42,757 bases of DNA from Nocardia caishijiensis NBRC 108228. Lineage in GTDB: Bacteria > Actinomycetota > Actinomycetes > Mycobacteriales > Mycobacteriaceae. Positions 1 through 7,942 of this stretch are shown here, piece by piece. Location of the stretch: assembly GCF_001612825.1 (NCBI RefSeq), contig NZ_BDBE01000018.1, forward strand, positions 1-42,757. The letters run 5' to 3'. Under the pieces are notes generated by a model, which worked only from the letters and a program-made list of their open reading frames with translations, ran no database searches and had not been told where the DNA came from. Each line of letters begins with the position of its first letter. The first letter of the stretch is position 1. The translations under genes were made by a program, and so were the position numbers.

Positions 1-19
1 AATGCTGTCATGGCGGACT
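1..19. repeat. 19-bp inverted repeat, left copy
   Basis: The first 19 bases are the exact reverse complement of the last 19 bases (42739-42757). The right copy is the start of a roughly 92-bp direct-repeat unit, so both window ends run outward into the same repeat. The ten bases at 18-27 (CTCGAGTGGT) also occur inside a right-end unit at 42662-42671. Two contig ends breaking in one dispersed repeat family is the simplest reading; no transposase is present. Confidence 0.75.
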
Positions 20-190
20 CGAGTGGTTCGGGCTCTGTTGTGGGGGTGGATGATCGTGTCAGGGTCTGCGGCCTAAGCTGCAGGTTGCCGCCTTCGAGGT
101 TTCGGGGGTGGTCGATTACGGCGAGCGCAGCGTTGCTCGGTTTCCGGCTGGTGGTCGGTCCGGGCAGGTGATGGAAGGGATGTCCCGTTC

Positions 191-2515
191 ATGGTCAACG
201 TCACCGATGGATTCGGGTCGAGCGTTCTCGGATATCCGCGGATCGGTCCGCACCGGGAACTCAAGCGCGCGCTGGAGTCGTACTGGCGTGGGGCGCTCGA
301 GCGCGACGAGCTGCTCGCGGTAGGGCGCGACATCCAGGAGCGGCAGTTCGACGAGCTGGCCGCGACGGGCCTCACGCAGGTGCCGGGCAACACCTTCTCC
401 TTCTACGACCACATCCTCGACAACGCGCTGCTGTTCGGTGCGGTGCCGTCGCGGTTCAAGCCACATCAGGAAGGCCTGCACCCGCTGGACTTCTACTTCC
501 TGATGGCGCGCGGCAACCCAGACCTGCCGCCGCTGGAACTGGTGCGTTTCTTCGGCACCAACTACCACTACCGGCAGCCCGAACTCGACGCCGACTCCAC
601 GTTCTCGCTGCACCCGCAGGCCCTGCTCGACGAGTGGGACCGGGCGATGGCGCGCGGGATCGAACTGCGTCCGGTGGTGCTCGGGCCGGTGTCGTTGCTG
701 CTGCTGTCCAAGGCGGGACAGGTGCCGGGTGAGGCGGAGTTCGACACGCTGAGCCTGCTCGACAGGCTGCTGCCGTTCTACGAGGAACTGTTCGAACTGC
801 TCGCCAAGCGCGGGTCGACCTGTGTGCAGCTCGACGAACCCTGCTTCACCGGGGAGCAGTCCGACGCGGCGCTCGCGGCGTTCGAGAAGACGTATCAGCG
901 GTTGTCGAAGGCGCCGCTGCGCCCGCGCATCCTGGTCACCGGCCAGTACGGTGATTTCGGTGAGGCGCTGCGGATCCTGGCGGCGAGCAATGTGGAGGCC
1001 ATCGGGCTCGACCTGGCGTCCTACCGGATGACGCCCGAGGAACTGGCCGAGATCCCCGGCATTCGGCGCAAGCGGATCTACGCGGGCGTCATCAGCGGCA
1101 CCAATGTGTGGCGCGCCGACCGTTACGTGACGCTGAACTACCTGAACTCGATCGCCGAGGTGTGCCCGGATCTGGTCGTGTCCACGGGTTCGACCCTGCT
1201 GCACGTGCCCTACGACGTGCTCGCCGAATACGACATCGAAGGAAACGTGGCCGACCGGCTCGCCTTCGCCAAACAAAAGGTGGGCGAGGTCGTTTCGCTC
1301 GCCAAGGCGCTCACCGAGGGTCCCTCGGAGAACTGGCGCAAGCGGCCGACCTCGGTGCATTTCAAGCAGAAGCACGCCGTGCGCCAGCGCGTGTACGCGA
1401 TCACCCCCGACATGCGTGAACGGGTGCCCTACGCCGAGCGGGCCGTCGCCCAGCAGGAACGGCTGAACCTGCCGCTGGTTCCGGCGACGACGCTCGGGTC
1501 GTTCCCGCAGAGCGGCCGGTTGCGACAGGCACGGCACGAGGTGGCGGCGGGCCGGTTGTCGGAGCAGGACTACCGCAAGCAGGTCGAAGCCGAGATCGAG
1601 GCGACGATCCGGCTGCAGGAGGACATCGGCCTCGACGTGTTCGTGCACGGCGAGCACGAACGCAACGACATGATCCAGTTCTTCGCCGAACAGCTCGACG
1701 GCATGGCGACCACCCGCTTCGGCTGGGTGCAGGTGTACGGCTCGCGGTGCGTGCGACCGCCGATCATCTACGGCGACGTGGCGCGGCCCGCGCCGATGTC
1801 GGTCGACTGGACCAGCTACGCGCAATCGTTGACCGACCGGCCGGTGAAGGGCATGGTCACCGGGCCCGTCACGATGCTCGCGCGCTCGTTCGTCCGCCAG
1901 GATCAGCCGCTCTACGAAACGGCCGACCAGGTGGCGCTCGCCATTCGCGACGAGGTGGTCGACCTGGAGAAGGCGGGCATCGCCATCATCCAGGTCGACG
2001 AACCGGCCATCCGCGAGCTGCTGCCCGCGCGTCCCCAGGGTCGCGAGGAGTACCTGCGGTGGGCGGTCGCCGCGTTCAGGCTGGCTACCTCCGGCGTGCG
2101 CCCCGACACCCAGATCCACACCCACATCGGCTATTCCGGCCGCACCGAGGTGGTCGACGCGATCGAACAACTCGACGCCGACGTCACCGCGATCGTCGCC
2201 ACCCGCTCGATCGAATGGGTCATGCAGGCCCTCACCGAAGACGTCGCCACCGGCCACGGCCTGAGCCACGGCGTGGGGCCCGGTGTGTACGAAAGCCGCT
2301 CGGCCCGCATCCCCGACATCGACGAACTCGACGAACTCCTCACCCAGGCGGCCGAAGCCGTTACACCGCAACGCCTCTGGGCCAATCCAGACGGTGGTCT
2401 GAAAACCCGCCACTACTGGCAGCTCGATCCGTCCCTGCGCAACATGGTCGCCGCGGCCCGCCGCGTGCGCCGCCGGGCATTGGCCGCGCTCGCGGAAGAA
2501 GCGGCCGCGAAGTAG
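191..2515 (+). CDS. metE: MetE-like cobalamin-independent methionine synthase, zinc site degenerate
   Basis: A 774-aa protein with full two-barrel MetE architecture: N-terminal GYPRIG, the TTLGSFPQ start of the catalytic barrel, VHGEHERND, YGSRCVRPP, VKGMVTGPVT and VDEPA. The family transfers methyl from 5-methyltetrahydropteroyl-polyglutamate to homocysteine using a zinc that activates the thiol. In E. coli the ligands are H641, C643, E665 and C726. Here only the His survives (H645 in IHTH); the others align with G647, V669 and G735 (NPDGGLKTR instead of NPDCGLKTR). This is therefore either an inactive or repurposed paralogue or one with a different metal site. The ATG at 191 has a purine-rich GGAAGGG at 174-180, a slightly long spacing. 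No B12 riboswitch is recognisable in the 190 bases upstream. The family call is certain; the activity is doubtful. Confidence 0.9.
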   Translation: MVNVTDGFGSSVLGYPRIGPHRELKRALESYWRGALERDELLAVGRDIQERQFDELAATGLTQVPGNTFSFYDHILDNALLFGAVPSRFKPHQEGLHPLDFYFLMARGNPDLPPLELVRFFGTNYHYRQPELDADSTFSLHPQALLDEWDRAMARGIELRPVVLGPVSLLLLSKAGQVPGEAEFDTLSLLDRLLPFYEELFELLAKRGSTCVQLDEPCFTGEQSDAALAAFEKTYQRLSKAPLRPRILVTGQYGDFGEALRILAASNVEAIGLDLASYRMTPEELAEIPGIRRKRIYAGVISGTNVWRADRYVTLNYLNSIAEVCPDLVVSTGSTLLHVPYDVLAEYDIEGNVADRLAFAKQKVGEVVSLAKALTEGPSENWRKRPTSVHFKQKHAVRQRVYAITPDMRERVPYAERAVAQQERLNLPLVPATTLGSFPQSGRLRQARHEVAAGRLSEQDYRKQVEAEIEATIRLQEDIGLDVFVHGEHERNDMIQFFAEQLDGMATTRFGWVQVYGSRCVRPPIIYGDVARPAPMSVDWTSYAQSLTDRPVKGMVTGPVTMLARSFVRQDQPLYETADQVALAIRDEVVDLEKAGIAIIQVDEPAIRELLPARPQGREEYLRWAVAAFRLATSGVRPDTQIHTHIGYSGRTEVVDAIEQLDADVTAIVATRSIEWVMQALTEDVATGHGLSHGVGPGVYESRSARIPDIDELDELLTQAAEAVTPQRLWANPDGGLKTRHYWQLDPSLRNMVAAARRVRRRALAALAEEAAAK

Positions 2516-2523
2516 CCCGAACC

Positions 2524-2557
2524 CGAAGGGGCGCACCACATCCGGTGCGCCCCTTCG
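2524..2557 (+). terminator. Hairpin terminator after metE-like gene
   Basis: A perfect 14-bp stem (2524-2537 with 2544-2557) and six-base loop ACATCC starts 9 bases after the metE stop. There is no real U-tract, as usual in actinobacteria. It separates metE from the next operon. Confidence 0.8.
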
Positions 2558-2617
2558 TCATGTCGGCACCCGGTGCCAAAAATTACTGAATGGCAGCGCA
2601 TCAGAGATCCCACCGAC

Positions 2618-2623
2618 TAGAGT
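2618..2623 (+). promoter_or_regulatory. Possible -10 element of the four-gene operon
   Basis: TAGAGT fits the actinobacterial TANNNT -10 pattern and lies 40 bases before the GTG start at 2663, after the metE terminator. No convincing -35 hexamer is visible. The nearby stretch around 2577-2586 is unusually A/T-rich for this window. Confidence 0.35.
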
Positions 2624-2662
2624 TCGCCCTCGGCAGGGTCGGGTGGGTCCAGGAGGGGCGCG

Positions 2663-3163
2663 GTGCTGGATCCGAACAATCATCAAGGCGCGTTCGGCGA
2701 GGACTACGTTCGGGTACTCGCCTCGGCGGCCGGATTGGTCTGGTCGACCGACAGCGTCGATGTCGATGGTGTCGACCTGACGATCAAGAAGCCAGGCAAG
2801 ACACCGCACGGGTTTTCGCCACAGATATCAGTGCAGGTCAAAACGGTTTCGAGGCCGCGGTTTCAGCGGGGTCACCTGGTCTTCCCCGGCTTGACCCACA
2901 AACAGTTCAACCAGATCGCCGGTCCGGACTTCGCGACACCTCGGTATCTGTTCGCCATCCACGTGCCGCGGACGGCCGATCATTTCGCCGATGCCGTCAC
3001 CGGTGCGATGACGCTGCGCCACTGCGGATACTTCTTGTCGCTGCGTGATCGCACCCGGTTCGCTGCCGACGACGCCAAGCGCACGGTGTCGGTGCACATT
3101 CCGCTCGGCAACATCCTCGACGTCGAGGCGCTGCGCTCGCTCGTCGCCGGAACGCCACGGTAG
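2663..3163 (+). CDS. DUF4365 family protein, predicted PD-(D/E)XK nuclease fold
   Basis: A 166-aa protein starting at GTG 2663, with AGGAGG at 2651-2656 as ribosome binding site. The N-terminus GAFGEDYVR (E13), then GVDL (D38) and SVQVK (Q58, K60), reproduces the E...D...QxK arrangement of DUF4365 and Mrr-like restriction endonuclease folds, in which Q may replace the usual E. No HTH or membrane segment is seen. It is first in a tight operon: the next start is 5 bases after its stop, and the operon ends in a dual ATPase. By analogy with HerA-nuclease pairs it is the likely DNA-cutting subunit; this is inference, and a structural role is possible. The family assignment is good, nuclease activity untested. 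Confidence 0.75.
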   Translation: MLDPNNHQGAFGEDYVRVLASAAGLVWSTDSVDVDGVDLTIKKPGKTPHGFSPQISVQVKTVSRPRFQRGHLVFPGLTHKQFNQIAGPDFATPRYLFAIHVPRTADHFADAVTGAMTLRHCGYFLSLRDRTRFAADDAKRTVSVHIPLGNILDVEALRSLVAGTPR

Positions 3164-3168
3164 CCGCG

Positions 3169-4218
3169 ATGGCGACGATGCCCCGGCACGAGGAGGTGAC
3201 CGGGTATCTGCAAGCCCAGGGTTGGATACCGCAGGCACCGTGGGGTGGTGGCACGGTGTGGTCACACGGCGAGTTCGAGGTACTCGTGCCTGGTGGCGAT
3301 GTGGTCGACTACCGCATCCGGATGCGTGAATTGGTCTTGTGTCTGGCCGATTTCGAGCAGCGGTCGCTGGATATCGTTGTGCGCGACATCGTCTCGGGTG
3401 GCGTCGACGTGATCGGCTACCGCGCGGGGCACGACGGTGACGAGATCTCGCTCGAAACCGGTGCCGCCGCGCTCGCCGCGCTGCGCTCGTTGCTGGCATC
3501 CTGCGTCGACCAGGCTGCCGAGCGGGAGATCGCGGCGTGGTCGATGCGCAGGTATGCCGTTGCCCAACTGCTGGCCGCCACCACGCTGCTGCCACACCGC
3601 GACTCCTTCGGGTTCGACGTATTTCTCGGCGGACCGGGCTCACGGCTGGGCCGCAGTTCGGCGGTCCGGCTGCTCGATGCCGCCGCGACCGTGCGCGAAG
3701 CCGCCGGCGGTGGGCACGGGTGGAGCGACGAAATCCGCCACGACACGATCGATGCTTTCGGTGCGCTCGGGTCAGCTGAGCAGCGTCCGATGCGTTTCGC
3801 ACTCAGTTTTCACTGGTCGCGCCAAGTACCACGACCGGATGTCGTCGTCGAGTTTCCGCGTACGACAGTGGAGGGGTTGGGACAGGCTCTGAACGTCGCG
3901 GTGGCATCGTCGCCACCGCGGGACGCGGACGCCGACGCGGATATGGCCGAGCTCGCCGCTGTAGTCGATGGGACCGTCGTCGGTGTCGACAACGACGGGG
4001 CGCTCAAAGCGATTGTGCGAGGCGCACTCTGGGTCGGCGAGATCACCACCGGTCGGCAGCGACGCATCACCGTGCGCCTACGCACCGCGCAGGAATACGC
4101 CCGAGCCCTCACCGCGCACAGCTCCGGAGCGAGGGTGCGCGCCCGTGGGCTCTTCGACGGCAAACGGGACCTGCAGGTGTCCGAAAACGGATTCTTCGTC
4201 GACGGCGACGAATCGTGA
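3169..4218 (+). CDS. Conserved hypothetical protein, second gene of putative defence operon
   Basis: A 349-aa protein I cannot assign to a named family. It looks cytoplasmic: no signal peptide, membrane helix, Walker motif or obvious catalytic signature. The N-terminal third (about 1-115) mixes beta-strand-like stretches (FEVLVPG, DYRIRMRELV) with an acidic/arginine helix (DFEQRSLDIVVRDI), then an alanine/leucine-rich helical segment (LAALRSLLAS). The C-terminal part (about 255-349) looks beta-rich (TVVGVDNDGALKAIVRGALWVGEI) and may be a separate domain. Start ATG 3169 lies 5 bases after the DUF4365 stop; an in-frame ATG at 3178 is an alternative. The weak RBS suggests translational coupling. 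Fixed position between nuclease-like and motor genes suggests an adaptor, sensor or core scaffold of the same system (inference). Confidence 0.7.
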   Translation: MATMPRHEEVTGYLQAQGWIPQAPWGGGTVWSHGEFEVLVPGGDVVDYRIRMRELVLCLADFEQRSLDIVVRDIVSGGVDVIGYRAGHDGDEISLETGAAALAALRSLLASCVDQAAEREIAAWSMRRYAVAQLLAATTLLPHRDSFGFDVFLGGPGSRLGRSSAVRLLDAAATVREAAGGGHGWSDEIRHDTIDAFGALGSAEQRPMRFALSFHWSRQVPRPDVVVEFPRTTVEGLGQALNVAVASSPPRDADADADMAELAAVVDGTVVGVDNDGALKAIVRGALWVGEITTGRQRRITVRLRTAQEYARALTAHSSGARVRARGLFDGKRDLQVSENGFFVDGDES

Positions 4219-4246
4219 GAGAACGGATCGAACATTGTCGGATGGG

Positions 4247-4843
4247 ATGAGCCCCCGCGAGCTCGCGGTGCTGTTGACGTTGCTGGCGGAGGCGCGTGAA
4301 CTCACCAACGTCGAGCTCTTTTCGGTGGCCGGGGTGACGCTGGACGGTGCGCCGAGGCGCAAGCTCAACGGGATGGGGTTGGTCACCAGTGAGAAGGTGG
4401 GGCGGGCGCTGGTGCACGAACTCACCGACCGAGGAGTTCAGTGGTGCACCGACGAGCTCACTCGCCCCCGTCCGCAGCAGGCCGGTTCGCACTACTGCGG
4501 AGCCCTGTACGCGATGCTCGCGGGTCTGCATCGACACCTCGACAGCACGGGACAACTGCTGACCGATGTGTTCCAGCCCGACGTGGCAGGCCAGATCACC
4601 AGGAAGTACACCGAACTCAGCGAAGGCAAGGAGCGGCAGGTCCGGCTCGCCGACCTGCGCGCGCAGCTGCCCCACGTTCCCCCGGAAGACTTTTCGGCGA
4701 CCCTGCGGCGGCTCGCCCGGCGAGACGGCGTCCATGTCCGCGCGGAAGCCGACCGCAAGATGCTGTCCAGCGAAGACCATGCGGCCGCCGTGGAATTGGG
4801 TGGGACCGCCCGTCATCTGCTGACCATCGAGGCGGCACGATGA
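4247..4843 (+). CDS. Tandem winged-helix-like protein, third gene of putative defence operon
   Basis: A protein of about 198 aa. Residues 1-70 read as a winged helix: a first helix (LAVLLTLLAEA), a turn and recognition-like helix (TNVELFSVAGVTLDGAPRRKL), then a wing-like pair ending VHELTDRGVQW. Residues about 125-198 look like a second one (VRLADLRAQLP, SATLRRLARR, VHVRAEADRK). Two small winged helices beside a motor ATPase recall kleisin-interacting KITE subunits (ScpB, MukE) or a DNA-binding specificity subunit; a MarR-like repressor of the operon is also possible. Start uncertain: ATG 4247 or in-frame TTG 4235, both with weak RBS. Its stop overlaps the ATPase start (ATGA at 4840-4843), so the two are co-translated. 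Confidence 0.65.
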   Translation: MSPRELAVLLTLLAEARELTNVELFSVAGVTLDGAPRRKLNGMGLVTSEKVGRALVHELTDRGVQWCTDELTRPRPQQAGSHYCGALYAMLAGLHRHLDSTGQLLTDVFQPDVAGQITRKYTELSEGKERQVRLADLRAQLPHVPPEDFSATLRRLARRDGVHVRAEADRKMLSSEDHAAAVELGGTARHLLTIEAAR

Positions 4844-7800
4844 ACGAACTGGAGAATCGCGCGCTCGCGCGGGTGCAGTTCAGTACCGCCCTGGGGCCGG
4901 ACACGATCTGGCGCCCGCAGGCGCACCACGTGGAGGAATTGCACCGCGCGAAGTCCGCCGAGATCGCGCGGGCCATCGAGCTCGCGAAGGACCGGCCCGA
5001 CGTATCGCCGACGGGTTTCATCCTCAACGGCGATCCAGGGGTTGGTAAGACGCACCTGCTCGGGTGGGTTCGCCAATATGTTCAAGATCCGGGCGTCGAC
5101 GGCTTCTTCTTCATGCCGAAACTGCTCGACGGTGAATCATTCTGGGACGGCGCGGTGCACGGGGTGATGAACCGGCTGGCCGACGGCGACCAGTTGCGCA
5201 GGCTGCTCCTCGCGCTCGCGACCCGAGCAGGCAGCGACGCCGAGCGCAGGGCCCGCATCGCCGGACCGATGCAGCCGACAGCGGACGACATCGAGAGTTT
5301 CCTCGAGGATCTGTCGGTCCCGGAGCCGCGGCTGGTCTACGAATGCCGCGACACGCTGCGCGCCCTCATCCTGTTCCGCGCAGGCGGGAAACAGCGGTAC
5401 GTCGGTGACTCCTTCCTAGTGTTGCGGCAACCGATCGACCCGGAAACCGCCGCTGAGTGGGGTTTTCGGCCCGGCCGCCGCAACGCGCAATTGATCTTCA
5501 ACGATCTGATCAGCTTGTTCGCGGCCGCGGGCCCGGTGGTGATCGCGATCGACCAGATAGACGACGTCATGGCCAAGGGCGGGGCCGATCGAACCGCACA
5601 TCTCGCCGACAGCTTGATGAAGCTGCGCGAAGAGACCATCCGAACGATCGTCGTCGTCGCCTGCATCCCCACGACCTGGGAATACCTGCGGACTCATGGA
5701 GTGGCCTCGGTCGAAGACCGCTTCAAGAATCTACAACTGGCGACCAGAATGCCCGGCAGCGCGGTGGCAGCCGCTGTGGTGGCAGGGCATCTGCGCGTGC
5801 TCTACGACGAGGTCGACTTCGTCCCGCCGACGCCGACTTGGCCCATCGGGCAGCAAGCCTTCGACGACGAAGAGGTGACGTTCTATTCGCCACGCAAGTT
5901 GCTTCAGCGAGTGGCCCAGCACGTCCAACTTTGTTTGGAACGCGGTGAGATTCGCGAGCTCCGCAGTTTCGCCGACATCGACGCGGCCGAACGTGCGCCC
6001 GAGCAGCTGCCACCTGCCGACCTGACGGCCTTCGACCGTCGCTTCGTGGCTCTGCGCGAGACCGCCGATGTCGCCGCCGCTCTCGACCCGGCCGAAGAAG
6101 ACGAGATCATGGCCGAATTGCTGACGGCCGCCCTGCATTGCTTCGTGAACGAGCACCGCGACCGCGACGACCTGACCATCGACCCGGCCACCGGACGCGC
6201 GCTGCACGCCCGGTTGATTCGGACGGTCGATCCTGTCCTCGAAGAACAGGAGCACTGGAGCTTCCGGGCCGTCGGTCACACCCATCCCCGCGCGGTGCAG
6301 TCCAAGTTGCGCTCCGCAGTGCTCGAATCGGGTATCGGGCACTCGACCGGTGGTCGTCATCTGACGATCCTGCGCAATATCGCCTACTCCGCCGGGCCGA
6401 TGACGCAGGAAATGCTCGATGATTTTCGCGCGGCGAACGGAGAGACCCTGCCGATCACCCATGACGACCTGCGTACCTTCACCGCCCTGCGTGAGCTGAT
6501 GGCCGACCCGAAGCCTGGCTTCGCCACCTGGTTGGAGCAGCGCAAGCCCTCAGCGCAGACGCAACTGTTCCGGCGCATCTTCCGGGACCTGCCCGATCCG
6601 CGACGTGAGACGGTCGACGCACCACCGCCGACGGTGTCCGTCGATGGGAATGGACCGGTGCGCGGTCGCGGCCTCGAGCCTGCGGACTCGCGGTCCGAGG
6701 GGCCGACAATCGTGCTCGGGCGGGGACTCGTCGACGACGTGCTCTTCGATGTGCCGTTGGAGTTGTTGTGCAAGCACCTCGTGCTGTTTGCCAGCAGCGG
6801 GTCGGGCAAGACAGTCTTGCTGCGGCGATTGGTGGAAGAAGTGGCACTGCACGGTGTTTCGGCGATCGTGCTGGATGTGAACAACGACTTGTCGCGGCTG
6901 GGGGACGCATGGGAACAGCCGCCTGCCGCGTGGGGTTCCGGGGATGTCGAGAAGGCCGCGCGATATCTCGCCGAGACAGATGTGGTGGTGTGGACGCCGC
7001 GGCGGCAAACGGGACGACCGCTGATCCTCAATCCGCTGCCGGACTTCGCGGCGGTGCGCGATGACCTCGACGAATTGCGCACGGCGGTAGAAGTGGCGAC
7101 CGCTGATCTACTGGTGCGGTCTGGTGTCTCGCGGGCGAAATCGAGGCACGCGCGGGCGGTTCTGGTGGAAGCTCTCACGCATTTCGCGCACTCGGGCGAG
7201 CCCACGCTCGAGGGGTTGATCGCGCTGCTGTCGGACCTACCCGACGGCGTGAGCCGGGTCCGCAACGCCGCCGCACTCGCGGCCGAACTGGCCGACGGGC
7301 TCACGGTTTCCATGATCAACGACCCGCTGTTCGGTGGCGACGGCGAACCCGTCGACCCCGGTGTACTGCTCACCCCGGCCCCTGGCAAGCGGGCACGGGT
7401 GTCGGTCATCAGCTGTGTCGGTTTGCCCGATGACGATCAGCGCGCCATGTTCATCAGCCAACTCCAGGTGGCTCTGTTCACCTACTTCAAAACTCATCCG
7501 GCCGGTGATCGTCCGCTCGGCGCCCTGCTTGTCCTCGACGAGGCGCAGATGCTCGCCCCCTCGGGCAAGAGCACCCCCGCCTCGGCAAGCACCCTGATGC
7601 TCGCCGCCCAAGCCCGCAAGTACGGGCTCGGCATTGCCTACGCCACCCAGGCACCGAAAGGCCTGGACAACAAGGTCGTCGGCAATACCGCGATCCAGTT
7701 CTTCGGGCGATTGGGAACGGCGGCACAGATCCAGGCGGCGAAGGGGATCGCCGCCACCTGGGGCGGGAATGTGGACGATGTCGGTCACCTGAAAACCGGC

Positions 7801-7935
7801 CAGTTCTACGGTGCCAGCGAAGGACGGTCCTTTCGGAAGCTGGCCACCCCGCTGTGCCTGAGCCACCATCCACCCAGCCCGCCGACCGAAACCGAAGTGC
7901 TCGAGCGTGCCCGTCGCACCCGCGAGCAGCTGTAG
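4840..7935 (+). CDS. Dual P-loop ATPase: N-terminal AAA-type NTPase fused to HerA/FtsK-like motor
   Basis: A 1031-aa protein starting at the ATG of an ATGA overlap. The N-terminal domain (about 40-370) has Walker A GDPGVGKT at 64-71 and Walker B VVIAIDQID with D238, then a sensor-like TIVVVACIPTTW and a helical lid (PRKLLQRVAQHV). A middle helical linker follows (about 380-610). The C-terminal domain (about 620-1031) has Walker A ASSGSGKT with K657, VLDVNND, Walker B LLVLDEAQML with D900/E901, and YATQAPKGLDNKVVGN, as in HerA/DUF87-type hexameric translocases. HerA motors commonly pair with NurA, SIR2 or DUF4297 nucleases; here the partner would be the DUF4365 protein. It ends 7 bases from the convergent ZIP gene. 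ATPase nature is sure; the antiviral role is inferred. Confidence 0.85.
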   Translation: MNELENRALARVQFSTALGPDTIWRPQAHHVEELHRAKSAEIARAIELAKDRPDVSPTGFILNGDPGVGKTHLLGWVRQYVQDPGVDGFFFMPKLLDGESFWDGAVHGVMNRLADGDQLRRLLLALATRAGSDAERRARIAGPMQPTADDIESFLEDLSVPEPRLVYECRDTLRALILFRAGGKQRYVGDSFLVLRQPIDPETAAEWGFRPGRRNAQLIFNDLISLFAAAGPVVIAIDQIDDVMAKGGADRTAHLADSLMKLREETIRTIVVVACIPTTWEYLRTHGVASVEDRFKNLQLATRMPGSAVAAAVVAGHLRVLYDEVDFVPPTPTWPIGQQAFDDEEVTFYSPRKLLQRVAQHVQLCLERGEIRELRSFADIDAAERAPEQLPPADLTAFDRRFVALRETADVAAALDPAEEDEIMAELLTAALHCFVNEHRDRDDLTIDPATGRALHARLIRTVDPVLEEQEHWSFRAVGHTHPRAVQSKLRSAVLESGIGHSTGGRHLTILRNIAYSAGPMTQEMLDDFRAANGETLPITHDDLRTFTALRELMADPKPGFATWLEQRKPSAQTQLFRRIFRDLPDPRRETVDAPPPTVSVDGNGPVRGRGLEPADSRSEGPTIVLGRGLVDDVLFDVPLELLCKHLVLFASSGSGKTVLLRRLVEEVALHGVSAIVLDVNNDLSRLGDAWEQPPAAWGSGDVEKAARYLAETDVVVWTPRRQTGRPLILNPLPDFAAVRDDLDELRTAVEVATADLLVRSGVSRAKSRHARAVLVEALTHFAHSGEPTLEGLIALLSDLPDGVSRVRNAAALAAELADGLTVSMINDPLFGGDGEPVDPGVLLTPAPGKRARVSVISCVGLPDDDQRAMFISQLQVALFTYFKTHPAGDRPLGALLVLDEAQMLAPSGKSTPASASTLMLAAQARKYGLGIAYATQAPKGLDNKVVGNTAIQFFGRLGTAAQIQAAKGIAATWGGNVDDVGHLKTGQFYGASEGRSFRKLATPLCLSHHPPSPPTETEVLERARRTREQL

Positions 7936-7942
7936 CTCGGGG

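Noticed and set aside
1..190. Cobalamin riboswitch ahead of metE, as known in mycobacteria
   Set aside because: No recognisable B12-box or conserved core in the 190 bases available; part may lie outside the window.
116..2539. 807-aa open frame on the minus strand opposite metE
   Set aside because: Antisense shadow produced by GC-rich codon bias; no motif, and metE is unambiguous.
2663..7935. BREX, Dnd/Dpt, DISARM or Wadjet assignment of the operon
   Set aside because: No methyltransferase, PglZ, DndBCDE, SMC-type coiled-coil ATPase or Toprim subunit is present; only loose similarity in having large ATPases.
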